Source: CAZHFW01 sp964531675
Lineage (GTDB): Bacteria > Planctomycetota > Phycisphaerae > Phycisphaerales > UBA1924
Length of the DNA: 64,000 nucleotides
NCBI GenBank assembly: GCA_964531675.1
Contig: CAZHFW010000002.1
Span: forward strand, 1-64,000
Direction of reading: 5' to 3'
The notes under the pieces were generated by a model, which was given only the letters and a program-made list of their open reading frames with translations, did not search any database and had not been told where the DNA came from. Below, piece after piece: positions 7,755-16,265 of the stretch. Both the position numbers and the translations under genes were made by a program. Each line of letters begins with the position of its first letter. Positions within the stretch are counted from its first letter, which is position 1.

Positions 7755-9734
7755 ATGCGCACGCTCGGGATCGTGTTGGCGGCTGGTTTGGCGATGACGG
7801 TCGGTATTCCGGCGCAAGGCCAGGTGTCGGCGGTCGGGACGCGCGTGATGGTCGAGGATTCGCCCTCGATCGCGCAGTTCCTCAAGATCCGCGTGCCGGG
7901 CTCGGTCCTCGAGGTGGACGCGTCCACGATGTACGTGACGGATTGGCCCGACGGCGTCACGCAGCTCTACAAGGTCGTGGGCGCGGGAGACGGTCCGCTC
8001 CAGGCCAACAAGGCGGCCAAGTACGTCAGGATCACCGAGTTCCAGGACGGCATCGCGGGCGCGTCGGTTTCGCCCGATGGCAAGACCATGATCGCGACCG
8101 CGGCCAAGGGCGGCAACGAGAAGACGCAGATCTATCTCGTCAAGCCTGCTGCGGGCGAGGGACAGAAGTCCGAGGTCTCGCCCCTGATCACAAACGACAA
8201 GGCGAACATCGCGCCGGCGTTCTGGTTCAAGGACTCCAGCGGGTTCGTGTACGTCGCCAACGACGCGAGCCCCAACGACTTCTACATCTACCGCTATGAC
8301 CTGGGCGCCGACGGCAAGGGCAAGAGCACGCTGCTGGTGGGCAAGCCCGGAAACTGGGAGGCGCGCGACGGGACCGACGACAAGGGGCGCTACCTGGTGA
8401 GCGAGTTCCGCTCCGCGTCCGAGCAGGACATCTACGAGCTCAACGCCGGGACCGGGGCGCTGACCAAGCTCAATCCGAGCGAGGAGTTGCACTCCAATCA
8501 GCCGATCGGCTACATGCCTGGCGAGAAGTCGATCCTGTACACGAGCGACATCGAGGAGGGTCGTCAGCGGCTCTTCGTGCGCGATCTGGCGTCGGGGAAG
8601 GTCACCAAGGCGATCCCCGCGCTGGACAACGCGGAGGTTGAGGAGGCGGTGGTGTCGCCCGACCGCTCGCTCCTGGCGGTGGTGCTCAACACCGAGGGCT
8701 ATGGCGAACTGAAGCTCTACACGCTGCCGGACTTCGAGCCCGCGCCGCTTCCTCAGATCGAGAAGGGTCTTGTGTCGGGCGTGCGTTTCCGCGAGCGGAC
8801 GCTGTATTACGCGCTCACCAACGCCAAGCAGCCGACAATCGCGTATTCGTACCAGGTGCCCGAGAACACCAGGAACAAGATGATGCCGGTGGCGCGTCAG
8901 CTCTCGGCGGTGCTCGACGATCAGGGGATCGATCTCTCGAAGTTCCAGCTCCCCGAGCTCATCAAGTACAAGAGCTTCGATGGGCTCGAGGTGCCCGCGT
9001 TCCTGTACCTGCCGCCTGGCGTGAAGAAGGGCGAGCCTGTCCCCTTTGTCGTGAACTTCCACGGCGGGCCCGAAGGCCAGCACCGCCCGGGCTTTGATCG
9101 CTCGTCGCAGTTCCTGCTCTCCAAGGGCTACGGCGTGCTGATGCCCAATGTGCGCGGGTCGACCGGGTACGGGCGCGCGTACCAGATGATGGACGACTAC
9201 AAGAAGCGCTGGGACTCGGTGCGTGACGGCGTGGAGGCGGCCCGCTGGCTTGTGAAGCAGGGTTACGCCAAGGCCGGGCACATCGCGGTCTACGGCGGGT
9301 CCTACGGCGGGTTCATGTCGGTCGCGACCGCGGTCGAGGATGGATCCTCCAAGGAGCCGGTCCTGGGCGCGGCGATCGACGTGGTCGGCATCGTGAACAT
9401 GAAGACGTTCCTGGAGCAGACCAGCGGGTACCGCCGGAAGCTCCGCGAGGCGGAGTACGGGCCGCTCTCGGATCCGGAGTTCCTCGCGAGCGTGTCGTCG
9501 ATCAACCGTGTGAACGACATCAAGGTGCCCATGATGATCGCGCACGGCTTGAACGATCCGCGCGTGCCGGTGGGCGAGGCCATGCAGCTTGCGATCGCGC
9601 TGAAGAAGCGCGGCATGGACCCGGTCGAGTTCTACGCCCCCGACGAAGGGCACGGCTTCGCCAAGCTCGAGAACAGGCTCCTGTTCCAGGAGCGCATGGT
9701 GAAGTTCCTGGACTCGACGATCGGCAAGAAGTAA
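7755..9734 (+). CDS. Secreted S9-family prolyl oligopeptidase / acylaminoacyl peptidase
   Basis: 659 aa. It has a cleavable signal peptide (hydrophobic IVLAAGLAMTVG, ending around PAQGQ), so it acts in the periplasm or outside. Residues about 40-400 form a beta-propeller-like region with WD40-type DxxDGIAGASVSPDGKT segments. The C-terminal alpha/beta-hydrolase domain has nucleophile Ser516 in YGGSYGGFM, Asp601 in HGLNDPRVPVGEA and His633 in DEGHGFAK. It should cleave short peptides. The start ATG at 7755 is set by AGGAGA 6 bp upstream and by the signal peptide. The gene is monocistronic: it ends in a strong terminator and is divergent from the VOC gene. Confidence 0.94.
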   Translation: MRTLGIVLAAGLAMTVGIPAQGQVSAVGTRVMVEDSPSIAQFLKIRVPGSVLEVDASTMYVTDWPDGVTQLYKVVGAGDGPLQANKAAKYVRITEFQDGIAGASVSPDGKTMIATAAKGGNEKTQIYLVKPAAGEGQKSEVSPLITNDKANIAPAFWFKDSSGFVYVANDASPNDFYIYRYDLGADGKGKSTLLVGKPGNWEARDGTDDKGRYLVSEFRSASEQDIYELNAGTGALTKLNPSEELHSNQPIGYMPGEKSILYTSDIEEGRQRLFVRDLASGKVTKAIPALDNAEVEEAVVSPDRSLLAVVLNTEGYGELKLYTLPDFEPAPLPQIEKGLVSGVRFRERTLYYALTNAKQPTIAYSYQVPENTRNKMMPVARQLSAVLDDQGIDLSKFQLPELIKYKSFDGLEVPAFLYLPPGVKKGEPVPFVVNFHGGPEGQHRPGFDRSSQFLLSKGYGVLMPNVRGSTGYGRAYQMMDDYKKRWDSVRDGVEAARWLVKQGYAKAGHIAVYGGSYGGFMSVATAVEDGSSKEPVLGAAIDVVGIVNMKTFLEQTSGYRRKLREAEYGPLSDPEFLASVSSINRVNDIKVPMMIAHGLNDPRVPVGEAMQLAIALKKRGMDPVEFYAPDEGHGFAKLENRLLFQERMVKFLDSTIGKK

Positions 9735-9752
9735 ACCTGATCCACGACCAAT

Positions 9753-9786
9753 GAAAAAGCGCCGGGGCGACCCGGCGCTTTTTTCA
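9753..9786. terminator. Rho-independent terminator between convergent genes
   Basis: Near-perfect stem AAAAAGCGCCGG-GGCGA-CCCGGCGCTTTTTT with A-run on the left and T-run on the right. It can terminate both the S9 peptidase transcript (plus) and the PEP-CTERM gene (minus), which converge here. Confidence 0.9.
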
Positions 9787-9817
9787 TGGGTGGATGTTGC
9801 GGATCAGGCCGCGTGTT

Positions 9818-10744
9818 TCAGCGGCGGCGGCGCGAGATCGCGACGCCCGCGAAGGCCAAGAGGCCCGCGGCGCCCGGAGCGGGGACCGCGAAGCCTCGGA
9901 CCGCGATGATGCGGTTGCCCCCGCCGAAGGTGGAGAAGAGGAAGTCGCCCGTGACCGGGTCGATGAACGCGCCTTCGGCGCCGGAGAGGCCGGTCATGAA
10001 CGTGCGGCGGGTGCCGGCGATGGGATCGCCGTTGGAATCGACGTCGTAGATCGCGACGTTGCCGACGCTGTATTCCGAGACGATCATGGCCTCGCCCGTG
10101 ATGAGGGGCGAGTTGAGCGGGACGTAGGCGAAGCCCTCGGGGCCGCCCGAGAGGGTCGCGGTCTGGGCCAGCGCGGTGATGTCGAAGGTGCCCGAGCCAT
10201 CGGGGGCGAAGGTGGCGTTGTAGAACTGTCCGCCGCTCCACGAGGTGACCTTCATCCGGCCGGCGGCGGTGTAGTCCGAGGGGACGAAGTTGATGGCCGA
10301 GTGGGAGCCCGCGGCGCCGAGGGCGGCCATGTCGATGACCTTGTCGGGCGTGGTGCTGCCTGGCTTGTACTGGGAGAGCTTGTTGGCGGGCCACTGGGAG
10401 GCGAAGAGAACGCCGTTGGGCCCGTAGGTCACGCCGCCGTCGTTGAAGGGGGCGTCTCCCCAGCGTTCGGCGCTGACGATGCCGCTGATGTGGTTGCCCG
10501 CGTCGCGGGAGATCTTGACGGCCCAGAGGCTGCCCGTGGCGCCGTTGGCGGCGCCGCCGAGGAGGAGCGTGTCGGTGGTCCCGGCGAGCAGGGTCAGCCC
10601 GCCGTAGTTCGTGGGCACGCCCGGCGCGGAGCCGAGGTCAACGTAGGAATAGGAACCGGCAAACGCGGGATCGATGGTCTGGGCCTGGGCCAAGCCGGCC
10701 AGCGCGACGATCGACAGACCTGCGGCATACGCACGAGTCTTCAT
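9818..10744 (-). CDS. PEP-CTERM-type secreted protein
   Basis: 308 aa. N-terminal signal peptide (YAAGLSIVALAGLAQAQ). The body is beta-rich and resembles a propeller-like sugar- or calcium-binding scaffold with repeated GPNGVLFASQW and PEGFAYVPLNSPLI-type strands; no catalytic motif recognised. The C-terminus is VPAPGAAGLLAFAGVAISRRRR, read as a Pro-containing motif, a hydrophobic helix and four Arg. This is the tripartite architecture of PEP-CTERM sorting signals recognised by exosortase. No exosortase lies in the window. Likely a surface or biofilm-matrix protein; function otherwise unknown. Confidence 0.85.
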   Translation of the reverse strand: MKTRAYAAGLSIVALAGLAQAQTIDPAFAGSYSYVDLGSAPGVPTNYGGLTLLAGTTDTLLLGGAANGATGSLWAVKISRDAGNHISGIVSAERWGDAPFNDGGVTYGPNGVLFASQWPANKLSQYKPGSTTPDKVIDMAALGAAGSHSAINFVPSDYTAAGRMKVTSWSGGQFYNATFAPDGSGTFDITALAQTATLSGGPEGFAYVPLNSPLITGEAMIVSEYSVGNVAIYDVDSNGDPIAGTRRTFMTGLSGAEGAFIDPVTGDFLFSTFGGGNRIIAVRGFAVPAPGAAGLLAFAGVAISRRRR

Positions 10745-11181
10745 GAACCACCCTCCTGAAAGCCCGGTCGCGCACGGGGGGCGCGACTCCAGACTTCAAA
10801 GGTGCCTCGGAGGCGTGGGGAATGCCAATAAACCGGGTGTTTTGCGGGTCCCAGGGCCGAGCGGCGTAGGTGAAACTGGGGCCTCTCCTGGTTATGGGAC
10901 CTCTTCGGGGGCTGCCCGTTTGGGTGTGTTTTTGGAGCTGCCGGGGGTCGCGCGGCGGGGTGCAAGGGCCAGCGCGACCGGCGTGGGGGTCCTGCATTTG
11001 CGCCGGGTCGTTGACCCTTCGAACTCGGGGCCGCGGCGCATCGGGGTCCCAGGCGGACTGACGACGCAGCCCGTCATCGATTGAAGGGTCGATGAGGGCT
11101 CGATTCTGGGAGCGAGGCGAGGGACTGATCGGCTGGGGAAGGGGGCTGTCGGTCCGACTTGGGTGAAGAGCGCCGGTGGCG
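10745..11181. other. 437-bp intergenic region between pyrE and the PEP-CTERM gene
   Basis: GC-rich, with no supported ORF, tRNA or known RNA on either strand. It contains a two-part hairpin at 11068-11100 (AGCCC...GGGCT enclosing TCATCGA...TCGATGA) about 80 bp beyond the pyrE stop. No T-run follows on the minus strand. The promoter for the PEP-CTERM gene must lie near 10750-10850 but I cannot identify it. Confidence 0.5.
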
Positions 11182-11739
11182 TTACTCGTTGATGCCCAGG
11201 TCGGTCTTGGTGAACAGGGCTTCGAAGCGGAGGCCGGCCTTCTCGACGTTCTCGCGGGCGCCTTCCTGGCGGTCGATGGTGGCGATGATGGCGCGGACGT
11301 CGGCGCCGAGTTCTTTGAGGACCGCGACCGCTTCGAGGGCCTGGCCGCCGGTGGTCGCGACGTCTTCGAGGAGGATGACGCGGTCGTTCTTGTTGACGAC
11401 GCCCTCGACCTGCTTGGCGGTGCCGTAGCCCTTCTTCTGGTTGCGGACGAAGATGCAAGGCAGGCCGGTCTGGACGGTCGCGATGGTGACCAGGGGGATG
11501 CCTCCGAGCTCAGCGCCCGCGAGGCGGTCGATGGGCTTGCCCTCGGCCTTGGCGATGTGGTCGATGCGCTGGGCGAAGAGCACGCCCAGGTCGCGGAGGA
11601 CTTCGGCGCGGGTGGAGAAGAGGTATTTGTCGAGGTAGTACGAGCTCGTCCGCCCGGAGCGGAGCGTGAACGTGCCGCGGAGGAGGGCGGCGTCGGCGAT
11701 CTTTTTGGCCAGGGCGCGGGTGTCGACAGCGGTGCTCAT
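11182..11739 (-). CDS. pyrE: Orotate phosphoribosyltransferase
   Basis: Makes orotidine 5'-monophosphate from orotate and PRPP in pyrimidine synthesis. 185 aa, the usual size. Visible motifs: GTFTLRSGRTSSYYLDKY near the N-terminus (substrate loop), GAELGGIPL, KGYGTAKQVEG (flexible catalytic loop), and the PRPP-binding VILLEDVATTGGQALEA. Divergent from the TSUP exporter gene, with 68 bp between the two starts. No other pyr gene is present. Confidence 0.96.
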   Translation of the reverse strand: MSTAVDTRALAKKIADAALLRGTFTLRSGRTSSYYLDKYLFSTRAEVLRDLGVLFAQRIDHIAKAEGKPIDRLAGAELGGIPLVTIATVQTGLPCIFVRNQKKGYGTAKQVEGVVNKNDRVILLEDVATTGGQALEAVAVLKELGADVRAIIATIDRQEGARENVEKAGLRFEALFTKTDLGINE

Positions 11740-11807
11740 GTCCCGAGGATATGACGCGGCGGGAAACGCGGGGGAAGGGGCCGGCGGTGTGCTAACCTGC
11801 TCCCCAC

Positions 11808-12653
11808 GTGCACGCGCTGGACTTCACACTCATCGTCGCGGGAATCGCGTTTGCTGCGGGGCTTCTGGGTTCCCTCACGGGGCTCGGCGGCGGCGCGATC
11901 CTGATCTCGGTCCTGGTCCTGTTCATGGGCGTAGACATGCGCTTTGCCATCGGCGCCTCGCTCATCTGCGTCATCGCGACCAGCTCGGGCTCGGCGGCGG
12001 CGTTCGTCCGCGAGGGTTTCACCAACGTCAGGCTCGGGATCCTGCTCGAGCTGGGCACAGTGACCGGCGCGATCGTGGGGGCGGCCCTCGCCAGATTCAT
12101 CCCCATCCAGGGACTCATGATCATCTTCAGCCTCGTGCTGTTGTGGTCGGCGTATTCGACGGTGATGAGGCCCAAGTCCCTGGCCCAGACCAGCGAGTCG
12201 GATGCGCTGGCGCTGAAGCTCAAACTGCCCTCGTACTACCCGAGCGGCGGCAAGATGACGGCCTATGGCGTGCGGAATGTTCCCGCGGGCGTCGCGATCA
12301 TGTTCAGCGCGGGCGTGCTCTCCGCGCTGGTCGGGCTCGGCTCGGGCGTGGTCAAGGTCCTGGCGATGGACCGCGCGATGCGGATCCCGTTCAAGGTCTC
12401 CACGACGACGAGCAACTTCATGATCGGCGTGACCGCAGCGGCCAGCGCGGGCGTGTACCTGCACCGAGGGCAGATCGATCCGGTGCTTTGCCTGCCTGTC
12501 GTCCTTGGTGCTCTCGCGGGCTCGCTCTTTGGCGCGCGGGTGCTTCCCAAGGCGAAGACGCAGACGTTGCGGGTGATCTTTGCGGTGATCGTCGCGATCA
12601 TGGCGCTGCAGATGCTGTACAAGGCGATCATGGGCCCCGGGGGTGGCGCGTGA
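11808..12653 (+). CDS. TSUP (TauE/SafE) family permease
   Basis: 281 aa with about eight transmembrane helices. The N-terminal GLLGSLTGLGGGAILISVL and the second-half GVLSALVGLGSGVVKVLAMD are the duplicated Gly-rich TauE/SafE motifs. Members export or import sulfite, sulfoacetate or related organosulfur anions; the substrate here is not evident. Starts at GTG 11808. Its stop overlaps the start of the DUF1634 gene (GTGA), so the two are translationally coupled, a pairing often seen in this family. Confidence 0.92.
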   Translation: MHALDFTLIVAGIAFAAGLLGSLTGLGGGAILISVLVLFMGVDMRFAIGASLICVIATSSGSAAAFVREGFTNVRLGILLELGTVTGAIVGAALARFIPIQGLMIIFSLVLLWSAYSTVMRPKSLAQTSESDALALKLKLPSYYPSGGKMTAYGVRNVPAGVAIMFSAGVLSALVGLGSGVVKVLAMDRAMRIPFKVSTTTSNFMIGVTAAASAGVYLHRGQIDPVLCLPVVLGALAGSLFGARVLPKAKTQTLRVIFAVIVAIMALQMLYKAIMGPGGGA

Positions 12654-13075
12654 GCACGGACCCGAACAAGCCCGCGGAGGTGCTGCAACCTGTGGAGGAA
12701 GTGCTGCGCCAGGAGCACCGCCTTGAAGGCGTCCTGAGCCGGGGCCTGATCGCGGGCGTGGCGCTGGCAGCGCTGGTCACGGTGGTGGGGGGCGTGGTGT
12801 TCCTGTTCAGGCACTCACGCGATATCGTGGCCTACGGCACCTATCACCCGCAACCCGATGGGCTGCGCTCGGTGGGCGCGGTGCTGCGCGGGGTGCTCGA
12901 AGGCGACGCCCGCGCGATTCTCCAGCTTGGCGTGGTGCTTCTGGTCGCGACGCCGATCGCGCGGGTGCTCTTCTCGCTGATGGTGTTCGCGGTGCAGCGC
13001 GACCGGCTCTATGTCATCGTGAGCGCGATCGTGCTGGCGCTGCTCATGCTTGGGTTCCTGGGCATCACGCACTGA
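12650..13075 (+). CDS. DUF1634 membrane protein, TSUP partner
   Basis: 141 aa starting at GTG 12650, overlapping the upstream stop by 4 bp. Three hydrophobic helices: LIAGVALAALVTVVGGVVFL, ILQLGVVLLVATPIARVLF and YVIVSAIVLALLMLGFL. The DUF1634 signature GLRSVGAVLRGVLEGDARAI between helices 1 and 2 is clear. This family is found next to TauE/SafE permeases and probably forms an accessory subunit. Its overlap with the permease gene supports that. Confidence 0.9.
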   Translation: MSTDPNKPAEVLQPVEEVLRQEHRLEGVLSRGLIAGVALAALVTVVGGVVFLFRHSRDIVAYGTYHPQPDGLRSVGAVLRGVLEGDARAILQLGVVLLVATPIARVLFSLMVFAVQRDRLYVIVSAIVLALLMLGFLGITH

Positions 13076-13096
13076 GCGGCGGTTGTCACGCTGCGA

Positions 13097-14536
13097 TCAG
13101 GGTTCGCCATTGCGGGCGAACTGCGCCAGGTGATCGACGATCTTGCGGGCCTCGGTGATGAACCGGTCGGTGTCGACGGGTTTGTTCTCGTCGTTCCAGG
13201 TCATGGCCAGCGCGAAGGTGCGGCCGTCGTCGCGTTCCAGGAGCCAGGTGAGGCAGAGCACGCCGGGCTCGCTGCCGCCTTTGAAGGCGATGCGGGGCCA
13301 GATGTTCTTGTCGAAGGGGACGCCGGGATTGATGGTCCAGGCGTGCATGAGCGGGTCCATGCCCGGGAACTGCGCGAGGGTGCGGAGCTTGTGGACCGCG
13401 TTGCACAGGTCGGGCGTGGTCGCGAACCACTCGATGTTCTGAACCTGCACAGGCTTGGTCCACGCCAGGGCGGCGGCGGCGACGGGCTCGGCCTTGGCGA
13501 CCGCGCCTCCTTCGGCGAGCATGCGTCGGCGCGAGCGTTCGCTCGCGACGTTCCAGCGGAGCGGCAGGTTGGGATCGCCCGGGAGCTTGAGCGTGAAGAT
13601 CTCGCGGGTGGAGAGCATGGGCTGGTTCAGGCGCGGCTGCGCGGTGCAGGTCGCCATGAACGCTTCGGCCTTTTCACGCCCGACCAGGAAGAGCAGGTGG
13701 TCCGCAGCGGTGTTGTCGCTGATGGAGATCATCTTGTCGGCGAAGTGCGAGAGCGGGAAGGTCGCGCCGTCGGGCTGGACCTGCATGTCGCCGCTGGGCA
13801 GGCTCTTGAGCGCGTTCTTGATCGCGACGGGCTGGTCCCACTTCAATGTGCCCGCGTTGACTTCAACGCCAACGGCCCCGAGCACCCAGAGCTTGAAGGC
13901 CGAGCCGATGGCGAGCGTCTGATCGGGCTGGAAGGAGAGCACGCGGGCGGGCTCTTCGTCGGCGTGGTCGGCGGGGGGAAGCATCACCGCAAAGCACGAG
14001 ACGCGGCCCGGGAGCTTGCGGAGCTCGTCGAGCGGGTCGGGGGGGCCATTGCCCGGTTCGTCGCCGCCGTTTCCGCCGCCGCCGAAGGGCGTGACGGAGA
14101 GGAAGTCGATCTTGCCGGTCTTGGCGTCAACGCCGAGTTCGACACGGACGGTGTTGCCCGAGCCGAGGGCAGCGATGATCGCGACCAGACTGGTGGGGGC
14201 GGCGCCGGGGTTGATGTGATCGATGCCGAAGCCTTCGGCCTTGCCTTCCTCCTGGCTCTGCGCGATGTCGCGCAGCATCGCGGTGATCTTCTTGGGGGGG
14301 ACCTCGCGGAGGAACTCGGGGGTGAAGTTGTCGGCCGGTTCGCCGGCGGGCTCGCCATTGAGCACGCCCATGAGCCAGCGGAACTTGGCGCCCGCGGGGG
14401 TGTCGGGGATGGCGCGCTGGGCGCGGGCGAACTCGGGCATGTCGGCGGGTCTGGGCGGACCGGCCAGCGCCCGGGGCGCGACGAGCGGCAGCGCGAGGAT
14501 GGTCACGAGGATCGCGAGCCAGCGGAGAAGCGTCAT
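13097..14536 (-). CDS. Secreted class-A beta-lactamase-like serine hydrolase with N-terminal Cpe/LpqF-type domain
   Basis: 479 aa. Signal peptide (LAILVTILALPLVAPRALA). Residues about 35-165 form an extra domain of the size and position found in LpqF/ORF12-like proteins, including a Gly-rich loop FGGGGNGGDEPGNG. The C-terminal domain has the class A layout: nucleophile in SAFK (Ser212, Lys215), SDN at 273-275, and KGGS (Lys419) in place of KTG. I see no convincing ExxxN omega-loop. It is therefore probably an esterase or penicillin-binding-like hydrolase rather than a resistance lactamase. Start at 14536 is chosen for the signal peptide; the upstream in-frame extension is not protein-like. 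Confidence 0.85.
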   Translation of the reverse strand: MTLLRWLAILVTILALPLVAPRALAGPPRPADMPEFARAQRAIPDTPAGAKFRWLMGVLNGEPAGEPADNFTPEFLREVPPKKITAMLRDIAQSQEEGKAEGFGIDHINPGAAPTSLVAIIAALGSGNTVRVELGVDAKTGKIDFLSVTPFGGGGNGGDEPGNGPPDPLDELRKLPGRVSCFAVMLPPADHADEEPARVLSFQPDQTLAIGSAFKLWVLGAVGVEVNAGTLKWDQPVAIKNALKSLPSGDMQVQPDGATFPLSHFADKMISISDNTAADHLLFLVGREKAEAFMATCTAQPRLNQPMLSTREIFTLKLPGDPNLPLRWNVASERSRRRMLAEGGAVAKAEPVAAAALAWTKPVQVQNIEWFATTPDLCNAVHKLRTLAQFPGMDPLMHAWTINPGVPFDKNIWPRIAFKGGSEPGVLCLTWLLERDDGRTFALAMTWNDENKPVDTDRFITEARKIVDHLAQFARNGEP

Positions 14537-14723
14537 GCCTTGGGCTCCGGGAAAGGCACGCCCCGGGTGGGGGCCGTGCGGGGTCCCCCGGGCGGATCCG
14601 GGGCGACCTGTTTGGAAGATTTGAACGTGGAAACGAGCGTGCGACAACTCGAAGCGGATCGCAAGGTCTTTGTTCGGTTGATTTCCGCGCGGGGGATGGG
14701 GAGTGGTCCTAAACTGGGGGCCT

Positions 14724-16091
14724 ATGCAGCGGCCTATCGCGATCACGGGGCTTGGGACCGTGTGTGGTCTTGGTGTGGGCATCGTCCCGCTTTGGGAGGC
14801 GCTCTGCGCCGGCAAGTCGGCCCTCGGGCCGGCGACCAGGCTGGACGCGTCGGGCTTCCGCTCGCGACTGGCGGGCGAGGCCAAAGACTTCTCCGCCAAG
14901 GACTTCGTGCCAAAGAGTTACCGCAAAGCGGTGAAGGTCATGGCCCGTGACATCGAGCTGGCGGTCGGCGCCGCCCGGTGCGCGGTGGATGACGCCGCGC
15001 TGGTCACGCGCAACGGCGCGCCCGACGGCGACGGCTCGGCGTCCACGGTGCAGACGACGTATCCGAACAACCGCATGGGCTGCCAGATCGGCGCGGGTCT
15101 CATCGCGGCCGAGACCGACGAGCTCTCGTCGGCTCTGGCGACCGCGGTGGACAGCGAAGGGAACTTCCAGCTTCGCAACTGGGGAGCTGCGGCCGGGCCC
15201 GACGGGGCCCCGGGCAAGGGAGGGATGAACAACCTCCAGCCCTTGTGGCTTCTGAAGTACCTCCCGAACATGCTCGCGTGCCACGTGACCATCATCCACG
15301 GGGCCGAGGGTCCTTCGAACACCATCACGTGCGCGGAGGCGAGCGGTTTGCTCTCGCTCGGCGAGTCGTGCCGGGTGATCGAGCGCGGCGCCGCGGATCT
15401 GTGCTTCTCGGGATCCGCCGAGAGCAAGGTGAACCTCATGGGGTTCCTGCGGATCCAGCTGGCGGGGCGTCTGGCGGAGACTGGTGACGCGACGGATGGC
15501 TCGACGATCGTGCGGCCTTACGACCCCGCGTCGACCGGAACGATTCTGGGCGAGGGCGGCGGGATCGTGATCACCGAGGCGGTGGACACCGCCAAGGCCC
15601 GCGGCGCGCGGATGTATTGCAGGATTGAGGGCTTCGGCGCGGGGCATTCGAGCCGTCTTGAGCTTGAAGCGCCCGACAGCGGCGTCGACGAGGGCCTGCG
15701 GTTTGCGATCGAGAACGCGCTGGAGGACGCCAAGGTGCGTCCGGACCAGATCGACGCGATCGTGCCCCACGCTTCGGGCGTGCCGGCGCTGGATCAGGCC
15801 GAGGCGGGCGCGCTGCGCGCGGTCTTTGGCGCGAAGCTGAAGGACATCGAGCTGATCACGCTCACGCCCGCGCTGGGCGAGTGCATGGCGGGCAACGGCG
15901 GGGTGATGGTCGCGGTGGGCGCGATGGCGCTGCACACCCAGACGCTCCCGGCGCGGCTCAACGCGGGAACTCCGCCCTCGGACCTGAGGGCGGGCGCAGC
16001 ACCTTCGCGGAAGGCCAAGCTCGAGCGGATCCTGGTGTGTTCCTCGGCGCTGGGAGGCCAGAACGCCGCGGTCGTGCTGGGGAGGAACTGA
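14724..16091 (+). CDS. Divergent beta-ketoacyl-ACP synthase, second catalytic His replaced
   Basis: 455 aa, thiolase fold, FabF-like. The nucleophile is present in NTITCAEAS (Cys203) and the first catalytic His in VPHASG (His349). At the position of the canonical GH of KSMxGH, the protein has LTPALGECMAG, so His is replaced by Glu386. The usual C-terminal FGFGG loop is reduced to SSALGGQN. Compared with the canonical paralogue at 17025, the alignment is continuous, so this is not a frameshift. It may be a decarboxylation-impaired condensing enzyme, a chain-length-factor-like partner, or an acyltransferase. The start at 14724 follows GGGGG. No ACP gene is nearby. Confidence 0.85.
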   Translation: MQRPIAITGLGTVCGLGVGIVPLWEALCAGKSALGPATRLDASGFRSRLAGEAKDFSAKDFVPKSYRKAVKVMARDIELAVGAARCAVDDAALVTRNGAPDGDGSASTVQTTYPNNRMGCQIGAGLIAAETDELSSALATAVDSEGNFQLRNWGAAAGPDGAPGKGGMNNLQPLWLLKYLPNMLACHVTIIHGAEGPSNTITCAEASGLLSLGESCRVIERGAADLCFSGSAESKVNLMGFLRIQLAGRLAETGDATDGSTIVRPYDPASTGTILGEGGGIVITEAVDTAKARGARMYCRIEGFGAGHSSRLELEAPDSGVDEGLRFAIENALEDAKVRPDQIDAIVPHASGVPALDQAEAGALRAVFGAKLKDIELITLTPALGECMAGNGGVMVAVGAMALHTQTLPARLNAGTPPSDLRAGAAPSRKAKLERILVCSSALGGQNAAVVLGRN

Positions 16092-16145
16092 TCTCAAACG
16101 CGTCCGGTCCCACAAGGGCCCGGTCCGGGCGCGGTTCAAAGGTCT

Positions 16146-16248
16146 CGCGGGAAGGTCCCGCGCGACGGTTCAGGCCCGAATGTCCGGTCAGAAAGCACCC
16201 GAGTCCGCGGGTGCGCCGGGGGTGGATCAGGCCAGACTTGCCTGATCC
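16146..16248 (+). promoter_or_regulatory. Structured leader of the RGG-GxxExxY gene
   Basis: Three inverted repeats occur between the ketoacyl synthase stop and the GTG at 16266. They are CGCGGGA-AGG-TCCCGCG at 16146-16162, CACCCG...CGGGTG around 16197-16213, and GGATCAGGC-CAGACTT-GCCTGATCC at 16224-16248. The last has 9-bp perfect arms and ends 5 bp before the AAGGAG ribosome-binding site. Such placement could control translation, or the stems could separate the gene from upstream transcription. No T-run follows, so a terminator is less likely. Confidence 0.55.
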
Positions 16249-16265
16249 AGCAAAGGAGTATCAAC

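Noticed and set aside
10995..11100. Possible tRNA because of TTCGAAC near 11020
   Set aside because: No acceptor stem, D-arm or anticodon arm could be folded around it.
11666..12649. N-terminal extension of the DUF1634 frame
   Set aside because: It is an alternative frame of the TSUP gene; the real start is GTG 12650.
14724..16091. Frameshifted or degraded fabF pseudogene
   Set aside because: The frame is open throughout, Cys203 and His349 are kept, and changes cluster at one motif, so it is a divergent but intact gene.
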